64,000 bases of DNA from Pelobates cultripes (lineage: Eukaryota; Chordata; Amphibia; Anura; Pelobatidae): the NCBI GenBank assembly GCA_933207985.1, contig OW240915.1, positions 116,926,426 through 116,990,425 on the forward strand, given 5' to 3'. Below the pieces are notes generated by a model. That model was not told the DNA's origin. It ran no database searches and worked only from the letters and a program-made list of their open reading frames with translations. The translations under genes and the position numbers were made by a program. This document shows, in pieces, positions 45,651-57,854 of the stretch. The first letter of the stretch is position 1, and each line of letters starts with the position of its first letter.

Positions 45651-45862
45651 TGCTCCTATACCCTATATCCCAGCAGACCCCAGGTAAGTTGTCAAACTGT
45701 TCTTAAACAGTATGACTACTTACTCTGGGGTGGAATCCTGGCACTACTGACACCATAACTACTACACTGAGCTGTAGTAGTTATTGTGCCTGGATTATTT
45801 ATTTAAATAATCTACAAGTGCCCCTCCCGAGATCAGGCTCTGGATCCGCCACTGCTATCACA

Positions 45863-46360
45863 TATGTGCCGACTATGGCACTTGAGGTGCCTTTGCATGG
45901 CACTAACAGCTGCCAGAGCCAAACATGCTCTGGCCTATCAGGAGTCCCAATGGAACTTCAGATATTTGCTAGTGCAACCTGAGCGGTGATTGCCGGTGGG
46001 GAGGGACAATCGTCATTTTATTCACTACAGCACTTGTGATCTCAGATCACTTCCTCCCAGCACTTGTGAATGGGAATCTGCACTGGAGTAGGTGAGCCTG
46101 CAGCAGCTCCTGCCGTTGACATGTACCTGGCCAGTTGCAGCATTATTTATGATAGCTCTGTGCCACATTCACAGGGGACTGTGTTAATAACAAAATGTTG
46201 AAAGCAAGTAAAGTGCATCTGAGTAGTCTCTTGGCATTTGAAGGGTGTTCATACAACCTGATCTATAAATGTTCTTGTCCTATTTTAGATAAAAACATAA
46301 TGTTTCAAGCTTGATTTTGTTGTACTTCAGTAATCATTGACTACATGTGTTACCATGTAG
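45863..46360. other. Unassigned
   Basis: GC-moderate single-copy-looking sequence between a hAT and a T2 MITE. Nothing recognised. Confidence 0.3.
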
Positions 46361-46464
46361 GTAAAGGATCACTATAGTGTCAGGAAAATAAACCCGTTTA
46401 CCTGACACTATTTAATCCTTGGGGATAATCCAAAGTAGTCTGGGTGCCTATAGTGGTCCTTTAA
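46361..46464. mobile_element. Minimal T2 MITE (104 bp)
   Basis: Starts gtaaaggatcactatagtgt and ends 'cctatagtggtcctttaa' (TTAA at 46461-46464). The inner part pairs tcaggaaaataaacccg with cctgacactatttaatcc as a near hairpin. Shortest member of the family in this window. Confidence 0.65.
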
Positions 46465-47017
46465 GTGCAGAGATACTCTGGCAGTGTAGAAAGTCTTTTT
46501 AGAAGGCACAATCAGCACCCTTTGCTGGAGGCTAATGGTTTTTGGGTTACCTAGAGCTGGCTTACAGGAGTTGGGAAACAGATTGTCAGATAGGCATACA
46601 GAAAGATATATAGTATCCTTGCCACATGTATTGCTGGTTGTTCTCTTCCTCCAGTCTGCAGCCTCTGTTTCCTAGTAGCTCAACTCCAGAGTCAAAGTAC
46701 GTACTGGGAGACAGAGGCCAATCCATGAACACATTATGTGAAAAAGGGACGACGTGGCTAAGGAGGCACGAAACCTATTGTATTATATTTTAACAAAATT
46801 ATCTAATTTTGAATAGGGAGAAAAATATAAAACCAAAACCAAATGAGACTGTTATTTTTGTGTTTACACCTTTTAGTCGATAGATTTTTCTCTATATTAT
46901 CATTAAATTAAACTTATTTTTCAATTTAACACTTTGTTCAGTTTTTGATTTTGCGAATGCTCCTTGTTGATATCTAAAGTATAACATAATTCATTATGCA
47001 TTTTCCTTTGTTACAGG
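46465..47017. other. Unassigned, with a weak hammerhead-like word
   Basis: AT-rich. 46745-46780 reads gggacgacgtg ... cacgaaacc, with gtg/cac as stem II; no stem I or cleavage triplet is visible, so it is not annotated as a ribozyme. The end has a fair polypyrimidine tract and cag before the candidate exon. Confidence 0.3.
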
Positions 47018-47129
47018 TCTCGGTTTCAGTGCATACATTGTAACAGAAAAGTAATTGTGGAACCTAACACTCAAATCTATGCTAACCAGTCAAGGACACA
47101 CTTGAGAAGCCCAGAACAGACGTCTGTGT
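47018..47129 (+). other. Candidate terminal coding exon (weak)
   Basis: After the acceptor-like ttttcctttgttacag, the frame that skips one base stays open for 38 codons, starting SRFQCIHCNRKVIV (with a CxxC pair) and ending SPEQTSV before TGA. A splice in phase 0, which the WH2 exon at 13208 would require, instead gives only eight codons before a stop, so direct splicing to that exon is not supported. An open run of 38 codons is not rare by chance. Confidence 0.2.
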
Positions 47130-47578
47130 GATTATCTTGTCAAATAGCCAATTTTATTTTTAAACTTCATTTTCTATGTTTCCAAATATTTGTTCAAAAG
47201 GGAAAATAATATATTGCAATGCTGCATAATGGTAGTGCCAAGGAAAATGTGTTTTGCCTCTAAAGCCTTTCAAAGATTGCCCATAAAATATTTATGATGG
47301 CAGATGCAAAAAGAAATGCAGTAATGCCCAGAAATCAAACAATACTGTTTAGCTGTGTTATTCTTAAGGTACACTTTCTTTTTATTTCTATGATCTTAAC
47401 AGTAATCATGTATTTAAAAAATCCTTACACACATAACTTTTTAGAACCTGTTCTAAGTTACTGAACTTTTCCTAAAGCAAATTAGTATAAATTACATTGA
47501 AAACCAGGGTGAAATTTGCAAAATGTAAAAAAAATTTAAATGTCTAAAGGTACACTTATTATGTTGATGACTCCATGT

Positions 47579-47910
47579 TTAAAGGGTTACTCCAACCATT
47601 ATACCCACTACAACCACTGTAATGGTTATGATGCTATGAGTACCCTGGCACCATTACCAGGTAATAGGGCAAACCATTTTACAATGGTATCCTTCTTGCC
47701 TGGCTTCTCACCCACTGAAGAGCCTCCTAGCTTAACTGAGCTGCAGACCTGCAGAAGCCATATACCTATTCTGTTGCCATTCATTGGCTGTCAGCATCAG
47801 CAGACCATTCTAGGAAATGAATGGCAATGTGTACATTGAACTGTGCATAGCCACAAGCTAATAACACCCCAATAACGATGTCAGAGATGGAGTTATACCT
47901 CTGGCCATAA
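47579..47910. mobile_element. Diverged T2-like MITE
   Basis: Left end ttaaagggttactccaacca and right part 'gagatggagttatacctctg' form an imperfect inverted pair. Variant termini relative to the CACTATAG class. Right boundary uncertain. Confidence 0.4.
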
Positions 47911-48354
47911 AGGGACTAAATGAATTTCATAGCGAAACCCTGCATATTCAGACTCCCTGCACCATAAATACTTCAAGTCACTGAAGTGGATATGGCATTA
48001 CATTGCAGGATTAAATCCTCTGCTAGTTGTTAAACTGACTGATGCTACTAATTAATTAGTAAGGTAACTTACACATAAACCTTTACATACACTAAAAATA
48101 CATTGGTAAAATATACATGCATTTGCAAATCAATTTGTTCAATGCAGAAATAAAAATGATTGCTGTTTGCAATAGAAAGATGAACATTTTGATTATCTCA
48201 ATACATTGTCATGTAGCTAGTTATGACTAATTGTTATTTAAATATTAACAAGTTTTGTCTTGATTCATTAGTCTGCTGAAGTACTAATTCAAAAGTAAAA
48301 TAGGGATATATTTACTGGCATATATTGGATTTCAAAAAGCTCTTAGCATAGCAC
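47911..48354. other. Unassigned AT-rich stretch
   Basis: Nothing recognised. Confidence 0.3.
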
Positions 48355-48757
48355 CTAAAGGGACACTGTAGGCACCCAGACCACGTCAGCTCATTGAAGT
48401 GGCCTGAGTGCTGTGTTCCTTTTGCACCTAGTGCTGCAATGTAAAACATTGCAGTTCCAAAGAACTGCAATGTTTGCATTGCAGCTCTAAGTCTGCCCTC
48501 AGTGGCTGTCTATGATAAATGCTTTCTTATGGGAAAATCCTAATGCAAGCGCGGCCATTGCAGAGTATGCACATTATGTCGGCGGGGGAGGAGCATTGGC
48601 GGAGCCTGACCCAGCGCCGAGGGACATCAGCGCTGGATTGAGGGAAGTGACTGAAAAGGTTTTAACCCCTTCAGAGCTGCAGGAGTGGGTCACAAGGGAG
48701 GGATCCATATTGCCAGGAAAACAGCTTTGTTTTCCTGGCACGATAGGATCCCTTTAA
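48355..48757. mobile_element. T2-type MITE
   Basis: Left ctaaagggacactgtaggca, right 'ggcacgataggatcccttt' plus TTAA (48754-48757). Internal CpG-rich part (gagcattggcggagcctgac, 'cagcgccgaggg') is shared inverted with the copy at 57139-57552. An 81-codon frame inside is not a gene. Confidence 0.7.
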
Positions 48758-50762
48758 AATCCTAAAGTCTGCCATAAGTGAGAATGACCAGTAACCTAAT
48801 CCTTAGTTTTTTAGGTCCAATAAACTATTATAATTAGTTATTATTAACCGGTGAAAGAAATTATGATTAGTATATTTAAGCCAGAAGAGATGTATTTTTT
48901 TTCTTACATATATTCATATATTGCATATATTCTATAATATATTTGATACCTGAAAGGAATATGAAATATATCATGTTACAAACGTATGATATATGGACTC
49001 CTAATTTTGTTTTTCATTAAAGATAACAATACAGCAACTAACTAGCAGTCAACACAAATGCTTTAGTGCTCGTAGCATAGAATCAAAGGTAAATCTACAG
49101 ATAAAATATGGTTGCATAATATTATTCAGTTATTTACTAAAATCAGAATGGACTGCAAAATATGAACATTGTTCGCACTATTTTACAATGTTCAGATTTT
49201 GTAATGCAGGCCCTGAACAAGGTCCACATTATGTAATTCAGGACCGACTGTTGCAAATTCAGGCTTTGGAGGCTTCAAATATGCAAATATTGGGCAAATA
49301 GAATGTCAAATTATAATTTCCTTGCACGAAAACAAGGGAACAATCATTTGCTAAAGTGCATCCTACTGGATGCATTCGCTCCATATTCAGTTTAAAATCA
49401 GTGCTTTTTAAATTCTCTAAAAGTTTGTAATTGAGATGTGAAAGCAGCAATTGTAATCCAGACACTGAATGCATCTGGGCGACTGCTGCCGGTTTGGACC
49501 CAACAAATTCCCACCACATTTGGCTTTAGTGAATATAAGAATTGTCAATGCGGTCAAAATTTGGCTAATTTACCTAATGTTGTCTCTCTGGATAAATTCC
49601 GGTGTTTAGTGAATAACCCTATAGATGATTTTAGTTTTGTTTTTTTTCCACCCAAAACATAATGGACTCATATTATGATTTCAACAGCAGACAATTCAAA
49701 GGTTTTGCAGCAAATTCTGGAGACAATTATAGGGACATGCATCTATTATGGTATAAACCAACAAACCCTTTAAACAAATATACAATCCAAACTAAAGCAA
49801 GGAAAGCACATTTATAAATTTACTATAAACAGTCAGATTGCATTATTGGTCAACTCTTTCAGCTGGGGAATCTGTTCTGACCCTCCCTTCTTTCCTACCC
49901 ATCTCAGTTTCAGACAAGTCCACTTATGACGGAAACAAAGCATCATTGTACAGCAGCGGGAGAGACACTGGAGTCTGCTCTGCATGATCACACTGATCAC
50001 ACTCCCTTCTGTTCTACCCTGTCAGAATTTTGCATGGTGAAATGATCAAGTAACTATGCAGGTGTAAATCTGTCAAGTATGCCCAATGCACCTTTCCAGC
50101 ATTCCTAGGAGTAGGACACTGATTAGTTAGACCAGTGTTCGCCCTTTAGTGGGTAAGAAAGAAGAAGCATGTAAATGTGACCTGATTTTTTTCAGCCTGC
50201 AGAGTGCGGCAGCTGTTTCATTCAAAGTTAAACTTTTTGAATGAGACGGTTATCTCAAAATAGGTACAGCTACAGTTCAATCAAGATTAAACAAACAACC
50301 ATGGTGTTTTGTGCATTTTTATATGCATTATTATTTGTAAGGAAATCTAATTTGTTTTCCAAATTTTTTTGAACATATTTTAATGTTAACTTATGTCATA
50401 TGTTTTATACATTCCCATATCCATCCCACCTACTCCCCCGCCTATATCTCTAGAGAAAATCCTGTTGCCTGCTTTCAAAATTCTTTTAATTTCCCTCCAT
50501 CTCCATATTCACCATTCTTATTTTCCCAGCAAACAATTCAAACATTTTGTTATCACTATTTCCAACCATTTAAAATATGTCTTGTATCTGTGTAAAAGAC
50601 TGACAGCTATATTAGATATTTGCTACTAGTACTAAATATCAATTTGGGTTTGGTAATCTACTTATGGAGATGTATATATTTCAGATATTTAAAATAACAA
50701 AAACATGAAATCCTGTAGGGACACAAAAGCGCTATTTTTCTTTCTATTAAAATATTAGATAA
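48758..50762. other. Unassigned stretch
   Basis: About 2 kb without a recognised gene or element. AT-rich with small open frames lacking motifs (for example 49438-49662 and 50383-50629). Confidence 0.3.
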
Positions 50763-52636
50763 GGGGGGGCGGAGCCTGGCTTCCAGGCTGCATGGACGTG
50801 CTGAAACAGAGCTCCTGAGCATAATGGCACGATTCGGGGCAAAGACCCCAATAAAACTGCACACACAGCACCTGGAGGGTGACAGCATAGTCGGGGACAC
50901 CCGGGCAAAACGATTGATACCAGTCATTAACTCGCTACTTACGGGAACCGGCACCAGCACCAAGAGGCTTACTCGAGACCCTGTAGGGTAGAGACGGCCG
51001 CTCTCCTCGCGGGCGACCCTGCACATAGCACCTCCACGCTACTCACCTCCTACCCCCCCCCCTCTGGACCGGCGGGGGTCATCCCGGTCCGCACAGTGTG
51101 TTCGGAGCCACCAGCTACACGGAGACGCGAAAAGAAGATAAAGCAGTGCTGGCGCCCACACGGCTCCCCCAAGATGGCGGGCGTCACCACGCTGCCTGCA
51201 CTGAATCAGCTACAGCATACAATGATCCTACAAGACACCGCACAGCACCTGAAGGCAATATTCAGCCGCTTCTGGGCACAACTCAGAGACCGCATGAGAG
51301 CAGCACAAATCACTCAGAAACCTGCACGGATGGCAGGTAAGAGAGGCAGCTGGCGGCGGGGACAGGGGAGTGTACCCTTGGGCACAGCGACAGGCGACCC
51401 ACACACCCCCAAACCACAGAGCCCACCCGGGCTGAAGGCCAAAAGGGAGAAGACCCGGACGCATCGCCCACAGGCAAGGAGGCTTTATCGCCGCAAGCGG
51501 CCAAAGCCCATCAGGCCCTCCATTGCCCCCGTCAGGGGAAGAAACTCAGGCTCCAGCAGTTGCAGAGTTTGTGGCACCGAGATGCAGGCCTACATAACAG
51601 CCTGGGGCTGGAAGGATATCTTCACACTGCCCACCGCTGCTGCAGCCTTCAACACCACACCAACCAATGCTCACTGTTTCACAAGAGACGGCATCGGCTA
51701 ATAGAGACTCTCTACACAAAGTCTCCGGACAGGTCAGCGCCAGGCCCATAATCTCTCACTTTAAGCCTGTTAAACTAGGTGTCGAGGACTGACAACCATG
51801 GAGAACAGAAAGCATAAACACACACAACTCCGAACCACAGTGCTTTACAAGCAAACAGTAATGCTTAATGACGTGCAAATGTTATATTTTCTTTTATGTC
51901 TACTGTTATGATCTCTCATTACGCAACCTACACATTATACCTTAAGCGTCAACCAAGCATGTCAACCATATCATATCTATGAGTATGTATAGCGAAGTAC
52001 CTCTCTTTTAATCGTTAATTTAGACATGTTGTGTTTAACCTATATTTATCTCCACCTAACATTCTGGCCACTTCTCTAAGCACCTCACAGGCCATGGTCA
52101 CCACTAGCGATAACCTTTGAACACACACCCTGCAGTAGGTGCCCATATTGAAACACGAACAACTAAACTCTAAACGAACTTCTTGCATTGTTTAGCCCGG
52201 CACGTTAGTAGTTAATAGTTTTATGCTTCACATAACCCTTGCCACAAACCATGCCACAATATACGGCAAAACAAGCCAAGATAAAAACTTGACTTGTAAG
52301 CATATAGCAGCTATATGCGCGACTATTGAAATGATTTAGCTAGTATGTAACCTGCCATAAAGTGCTAGCTGCATTAAAACGGCTAATTTAGCATTGTTAA
52401 GCTCTAATTGTTGATTGTCCTTATTATTATTTGTCTCCTCTACTTTAACTTAGATACTATAACTGTTTAGTTAAGCTGGATAAAAATTATAGAAAAATGT
52501 GCATATTCTCATGCCACTGTCTAACATGTATTGATCTTGTTATACGCTGTTGTGGCGTTCGTTGACACCATGTACTCACCTGCACAATAAAAATAAAGAA
52601 TTTTAAAAATAAATAAATAAATAAATAAAAATAAAA
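50763..52636 (+). mobile_element. Short L1-like nonautonomous element (copy 3)
   Basis: Starts gggggggcggagcctggctt and ends with 'ctgttgtggcgttcgttgac', aataaagaatttt and an (aaat)n tail. Perfect 15-bp target duplication taaaatattagataa (50748-50762, 52637-52651). Longest of the three copies (1874 bp). It keeps a GC-rich 5' third and an AT-rich 3' two thirds, with no RT or endonuclease. Confidence 0.8.
51096..51701 (+). CDS. Hypothetical 201-codon frame in L1-like element
   Basis: Longest open frame of copy 3. The product is basic and hydrophilic: residues about 1-30 include RRREKKIKQC; about 100-150 are rich in Lys, Arg and Pro (KAKREKTRTHRPQARRLYRR). No RRM, zinc knuckle or coiled coil is evident, so it cannot be equated with L1 ORF1p. 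Its 5' neighbour (ggaccggcgggggtc) is shared with copy 2, but the frame is not conserved there (a 144-codon frame of different sequence). It is likely the decayed 5' region of the parent LINE and not a maintained gene. Confidence 0.25.
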   Translation: MCSEPPATRRREKKIKQCWRPHGSPKMAGVTTLPALNQLQHTMILQDTAQHLKAIFSRFWAQLRDRMRAAQITQKPARMAGKRGSWRRGQGSVPLGTATGDPHTPKPQSPPGLKAKREKTRTHRPQARRLYRRKRPKPIRPSIAPVRGRNSGSSSCRVCGTEMQAYITAWGWKDIFTLPTAAAAFNTTPTNAHCFTRDGIG

Positions 52637-52651
52637 TAAAATATTAGATAA

Positions 52652-53157
52652 ATATTTCTGAAATTATGTATAAACATAGATATATATTTTTGCAATCATA
52701 TTGTTTTCTGACAGGCAACTATAATATTGTTATAAACATATAAAATGTTTTAGCCAAAAGCTGCTATTACGTAAAATAACTTATGTATTTTGCCACAAAT
52801 AAAGTGCATAAAGATTTAAATATGAGTTTGAATTATTTTTATGGAACATGATAAGAGGTGTATTTTTCATGTAAACATAACAATTTTAACATAATTTAAG
52901 CAAATTACTTGTAGTAACCACTAATCGTATATTTAAAGGACCAGTTTAGGTATAATAACGTCCGTGTGTGACCAGGAGGCTACTTACCTACATGCATGAT
53001 AGCCCCGCCCTCTCCTAATCCCACTATGGTAATGAGTTTTCCAAATATCTGATGGAACACAGGTCCTCACGTTTTAATCAGCCTTCTCCCTTAAGCAACT
53101 TTCATCTACCTAAAACAAGCTCATCTTTTGACTCTGTGCTAAACTCATGGATTTGAT
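52652..53157. other. Unassigned AT-rich stretch
   Basis: Nothing recognised, apart from a partial MITE-like word at 52935 ('taaaggaccagtttaggtat'). Confidence 0.3.
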
Positions 53158-53648
53158 TTAAAGGACCACTATAGGCACCCAGACCACTTCAGCTTAATGA
53201 ATCTGGGTGCCTGGTCCAGCTAGGGTTAACCCTTTTTTTTTTTTTTTTAAAGAAAAACTGCTATGTTTATAATAGGGTTAATCCAGCCTCTAAAGCCTCT
53301 AGTGGCTGTTTCATTGACAGCCGCTAGAGGCGATTGCGTGCTTCTCACTGTGAAAATCACAGTGAGAAGACACCAGCGTCTATAGGAAAGCATTGTAAAT
53401 GCTTTCCTATGAACTGGCTGAATGCATGCACGGCTCCTGCCGCGCATGCGCATTCAGCCGATGACATCGCTATGAAGGAGGAGAGGACGAGGAGAGCTCC
53501 CTGCCCGGCGCTGGAGAAAGGTAAGATTTTAACCCCTTCCTCTCCTCAGAGCCCGGCGGGAGGGGGGCCCTGAGGGTGGAGGCACCCTCAGGGCACTATA
53601 GTGCCAGGAAAACGAGTATGTTTTCCTGGCACTATAGTGGTCCTTTAA
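53158..53648. mobile_element. T2-type MITE
   Basis: TTAA at 53158-53161 and 53645-53648. Left aggaccactataggcaccca, right 'ggcactatagtggtccttt', a long terminal inverted repeat. Internal palindromic blocks include 'cctctagtggctgtttc' / 'gacagccgctagagg' and 'cttctcactgtgaaaatcac' with its complement. CpG-rich centre. Confidence 0.85.
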
Positions 53649-54174
53649 TATTGTTCATGATTTCTGGATTGTTTGTTTTTTAATGGTTTGTGCTGGGATT
53701 AACCATCCTATTTGAACCAAGACTTATTTGAGTACTAGAAATACGGGGACTTCCTATAGGTAAGGGAGTGTCGAGAATACATTTTATTTTTTTATTCTAC
53801 TGTTCAGTGTGTTTATAATAAGCTTGTCAGGGTGGAGTTCTTTTGTCATGAGGTGAATTGAACTGTTAAGCTGTTCAGTTGAATTATACATAAAACAAAG
53901 TAAAAAACACCTCAATCCACTTGAACAGTAAAAGCAAATTAACATGGGCTGTGCACTTGATCTATCCTCTATCACATTTTATACCTTAAAATACCTTAAG
54001 TTCTGGGGAAAAATGTATAGGAACTAACACAAGATTTTCACCTCCCCAAGATAGGTGAAATATTCTGTGTTTGCTTTGCACAGCGCAAGTGAATTTAATG
54101 ACACACTTGCATGCGTTTCCTGGTTTTCCCATAAGCAGGATACCAAAAACAAAAATTTGGACAGGTCTGGCGTG
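53649..54174. other. Unassigned
   Basis: AT-rich; nothing recognised. Confidence 0.3.
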
Positions 54175-54545
54175 TGTGTAAAAGGCTGTTTATGGTCAAG
54201 TGTGTGTAATGGGATCTGTTTGTGGTGTACCACATGTATAGGGGCTGTAGTGATTCGTGTGTAGGGCTGTAGGGTGTGTGTTTATGTATATTTGGGGTTG
54301 CATTGTGTGTATCAAGGAGCTGTCATGTATATGTGTGTATGTATGTATGTATATAAGGGTTGTACTGTTTGTGTGTAGGGTGAAGTGTGTATGTTGTATG
54401 GTTGTGAATGTTTGTGGTGGTAAAGTGTGTATGAGTTAGATAAATATGTATGGGGGTATACTGCATTTGTGTGGGTAGGTGTACTGTGCAGGGGAATTTA
54501 CTGTGTGGGTTTATGGTCTGTAAGCATGCATTGTGTGTGGGGGGT
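54175..54545. repeat. GT-rich degenerate minisatellite
   Basis: Loose units such as 'gtgtgtatgt', 'ggggctgta' and 'tgtgtgtaggg'. Open frames on both strands (Cys/Val-rich, His/Thr-rich) are artefacts. Confidence 0.8.
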
Positions 54546-55174
54546 GGTACAAGATCCAGCACACTCACTTATTCAGTAAACCACAGTTTCATGGCTCAAA
54601 GAATGTAATTGTTTTATTTAAAAACACCTCACCTAGGAAAAAACAATGGGACTTTAGTTACAGTATATGATCATACATTGCATAACCTACCACAATGTCA
54701 ATGTACCCCATTCTTGGCAGGAATGCAATTGCAACTTCTAATGAAATTAATCCACTTACTTGTGAAATGCTCCCTCCTGAAAATCTCTGCAGGGCAAGGC
54801 CTCTTTGACGAATGAGTGCTCTGAATTTTGTATGTTGTATACATTATCCCCAGCAGCACCCTTATATATGCATGTTTAGGTTAAGTGCAGCCTCTTGGAT
54901 ATATATATATATATGGCATATATATATATAATACAAATCCATATATATTCTCCCCTCCATTGCAGGGAGTAGTCAGACTTCACTGGGCCATGAGATGAGT
55001 TATCTCTCTTGCGTCTCTTGCATTGGTACTGTAAGTGTTGGCACAATTGTCAAGATTTAGAAACAACATTCTAGGGACACTTTGATTTCAGGGACAGTTT
55101 CTAAGGAAATCATATGTATTAAGTAACACTAGTTTACTTTATATCTTAAAGGAACTTTTTAGGGATGTATGCAC
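54546..55174. other. Unassigned, with a TA microsatellite
   Basis: 54896-54935 is (ta)n. Nothing else recognised. Confidence 0.35.
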
Positions 55175-55430
55175 TTCTTGACACACACTCGCTGACATAC
55201 TCACACCCACTGACACGTACATACACACACAATGACCCAAACCCACACAGACTGACCAATAAATGCATACACATACACACACACTTACACACACAAATAC
55301 AGTGACCCATGTAGGCACATGCAGGCCTAAACACTGACCTATATACAGAAGCACTCCCTGACATATACACTCACCCATACGTACACACACAGACTGACCA
55401 ATATGGACATGCACACACTCACTGACACTG
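55175..55430. repeat. CA-rich degenerate minisatellite
   Basis: Units of the type 'cacacactgaccaatacata' over about 250 bp. Confidence 0.8.
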
Positions 55431-55739
55431 TAATGCTCCTATTGTAAAGACTCCATAATCAAAATATTGACTGGCAGCTTTTTGGAAATTTTACTAATCA
55501 GTAGATGCTCTAGCATTTGTCTTTGTTTTTGGTTTTGTAGAGCCTGATTATGGACTAAGCACGCTAGACCAATACCTAACCCTTAACTACAGTGGGGGAC
55601 AGAACTGTGGTCTCAAATGTGAGAAAGAGTTTGAGGACATCGTAAAAGTAATGTGCAGCTAGGAGTTTTCTGGTCCTGTTGCAAGGTAAATGCTCTACTT
55701 GAACTCCTTTTTGAGCCAGTAGCCAGTCTCAGCATGACA
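55431..55739. other. Unassigned
   Basis: Nothing recognised. Confidence 0.3.
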
Positions 55740-55905
55740 CAGACTGGCCCATCAATAAACAGACTGACTCATCCATACACACACACACCTAGACTGACCC
55801 ATCCATTCATATACACACTGAATGACCCATACACACACACTGAATAACCCATACTGACCCATTCATACACACATAGACCCATCCATACACACAGATTGAC
55901 CCATG
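55740..55905. repeat. 'actgacccatccatacacac' minisatellite
   Basis: About 20-bp units, imperfect, eight or so copies. It is followed at 55910 by 'caggcccgattactcctg', which resembles a hAT-type end, but no partner end was found. Confidence 0.7.
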
Positions 55906-56365
55906 CAACAGGCCCGATTACTCCTGCTAGGCCCAAAGTTGCTGCACTGTGGGCCCCGCTGCCTACAAAAAAGTCCTTTTTCTGCCCCATGGGTGTGCTG
56001 GTGCTGCACCCATCGTGTGGCCCATGCATTTAGGGCACCCCCGTGAGCATTTCCAGCATGGGCCTGGTAGGGTATTGTGGCCCTTTAACAGTGTGAGTTA
56101 ATGGCAGACAACTGGGTGGAAGTAACAGCCGTGAGTAACTTCCTCCCAGAGAGTGTGAAGCTGCGTTAGGCGGGGGACACTCATGTGTAATGGCAGAGCC
56201 ACTCACTCTCCAGGGAAGCCACCTTCCTGTACCCAAAAGGTCGTAAACTGGAGGGTGGCTTTAAAAGTGTAAAGTGGCTTCAAAATGTGTGTCAGTATGT
56301 CTGTCTGTGTGTGTCTGTATGTGTGTCTATCAGTGTGTGTGTGCCAGTATGTCTGCCTGTGTGTG

Positions 56366-56437
56366 TATCACTAATGTAAAAACATTGAATGTGACAGCAG
56401 ATAGCCTTCCAGCACATCTAGTCTGCCCAATTTTCTT
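56366..56437 (-). mobile_element. CR1 3' tail fragment
   Basis: Minus strand 'attgggcagactagatg', then 'gctatctgctgtcacattca' and 'atgttttta'. Same tail as at 18190-18235 and 23441-23494, without any upstream coding part. Confidence 0.6.
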
Positions 56438-56639
56438 AATACAGTTGTACTCAAAAGTTTGCATACCGTTGGAGAATTGGTAATATATGTACCATTGTTA
56501 AAGGAAACATGAGTGAACAGGCAAAACACATTTCTTTTATTTCTTATGGGAGTCATTTTCAACTGAAGGTTAGAAGAGAATGGCACATTTATAAAACAAA
56601 ACTTGGCAACAAAGAAAAAAATGAAATGACCCCTGTTCA

Positions 56640-57840
56640 AAAGTCTTCATACCCTTAGTTCTTAATACTGTGTATTGTCCCATGTAGCATCAATTACAGT
56701 GTGCAGTCTTTTGTAATAGTTGTCTATGAGGCCCCTAATTCTTGCAGGTGGTATAACTGCCCATTCGTCTTGGAAAAATGCCTCTAGGTAATGCATGAAC
56801 CGCACGTTTGAGATCTCCCCATAGTGGCTTGATGATATTAAGGTCAGGAGACTGTGATGGCTACTCCAGAACCTTCACCTTTTTCTGCTGTAACCACTGG
56901 AGGGTCAACTTGGCCTTGTTCTTACAGTTATTGTCATGCTGGAAAGTCCAAAAGTGTCCCAGGTGCAGCCTTCGTGCAAAGGAATGCAATTGTCTGCCAG
57001 TATTTTCTGATAACATGCTGCATTCATCAATTTTCACAAGATTCCCCATGCTTTTAGAGCTCACTCCCCCATGCTTCACAGTGGGGATGATATTCTTTTC
57101 GCTACAGGCCTTGTTGACCCCTCTCCAAACATAGCATGTTAAAACCCCCTCAGTGACTTACCTGAGTGCGCAGCCAATGTCCTTCAGCGCTGGGTCAGGC
57201 TCCGCCTAGGCTCCTCCCCCACCGATGCGCACGCGCATTAGACCTCCCCATAGGAAAGCATTGAATAATGCTTTCAAAACTTTCCAATAGAGATTTTGAC
57301 GACGCTGGAGGTCCTCACATAGCATGAGGATGTCCAGCGTCATTTTAAACCATCATGTTCTATAAACATGGAAGTGTCCTCTAGTGACTGTCTAGTAGAC
57401 AGCCACTAGAGGAGGACTTAACCCTGCAAGATAAATATTGCAGTTTATGAAAACTGTAATAATTGCACTTGCAGGGTTAAGGGTAATGGGAGTTGGCACC
57501 CAGACCACTCCAAAAGGCAGAAGTGGTCTGGGTGCCTGGAGTATCTCTTTAAGTGTACCACAAGCTGTAAGGCGTGTCAAGGTGTTGTCTGGCATATGGT
57601 AACCAGGATTCTTGGGGCATTGGCGCAGTTAAGGCTTCTTTTTGGCAATGCGACCATGCAGCTCATTTTTTTGTTCAAGTATCGTCATACTCATTTCCAG
57701 AGCAGTCTATTTTTCCTGAGGTTACCTGTGGGGTTTTCTTTGTATCCCGAACAATTCTTTTGGCAGTTGTCTCTGAAATCTTTCTTGGTCTACCTGACCT
57801 TGGTCTCAAGAGATCCCTGAATTTTCCACTTCTTGATTGA
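56640..57840 (-). pseudogene. Tc1-like transposase, dead
   Basis: On the minus strand from about 57840: HTH region with the GRPRK hook (SGRPRKISETTAKRIVR, about 57760-57790), then a gap at the MITE. After it comes YVWRGVNKAC (about 57115), a HGG block, HDNNCKNKAKL holding the second catalytic Asp, and [20 protein letters not shown]. In the last block the catalytic Glu of the usual N-P-I-E-N-L-W is Lys. The first Asp block is not visible. MITE insertion, frameshifts and the E-to-K change all inactivate it. Confidence 0.75.
57139..57552. mobile_element. T2-type MITE inside a Tc1 transposase
   Basis: TTAA at 57139-57142 and 57549-57552. Right end 'ggtctgggtgcctggagt...cttt'. The left terminal repeat has been lost (begins aaccccctcagtgac). 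The CpG-rich segment 'cagcgctgggtcaggctccg' is the inverse of that in the copy at 48.6 kb. Transposase sequence lies on both sides, so it is a later insertion. Confidence 0.65.
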
Positions 57841-57854
57841 ATTTTTAAGGCTTT

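Larger units (their letters stand above)
44027..45854. mobile_element. hAT nonautonomous element with perfect target duplication
   Basis: Termini cattggcggatccag and cagtggcggatccag (the right end read inward) are one base apart. The perfect 8-bp duplication CTATCACA lies at 44019-44026 and 45855-45862. CAGTGGCGGATCC is a hAT-type end. The interior has a CpG-rich hairpin and a 1.1-kb CA-rich minisatellite. No transposase. Confidence 0.9.
56442..57845 (-). mobile_element. Tc1/mariner element, truncated, with MITE inside
   Basis: Left end begins CAGTTGTACTCAAAAGTTTG after TA (56440-56441). The other terminus is missing: the transposase N-terminus at about 57840 runs straight into a Penelope fragment. 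The T2 MITE at 57139-57552 lies within the transposase gene. Confidence 0.75.

Noticed and set aside
46745..46785. Sixth hammerhead-like motif
   Set aside because: Has a stem II and CGAAAC, but no stem I or cleavage triplet can be drawn.
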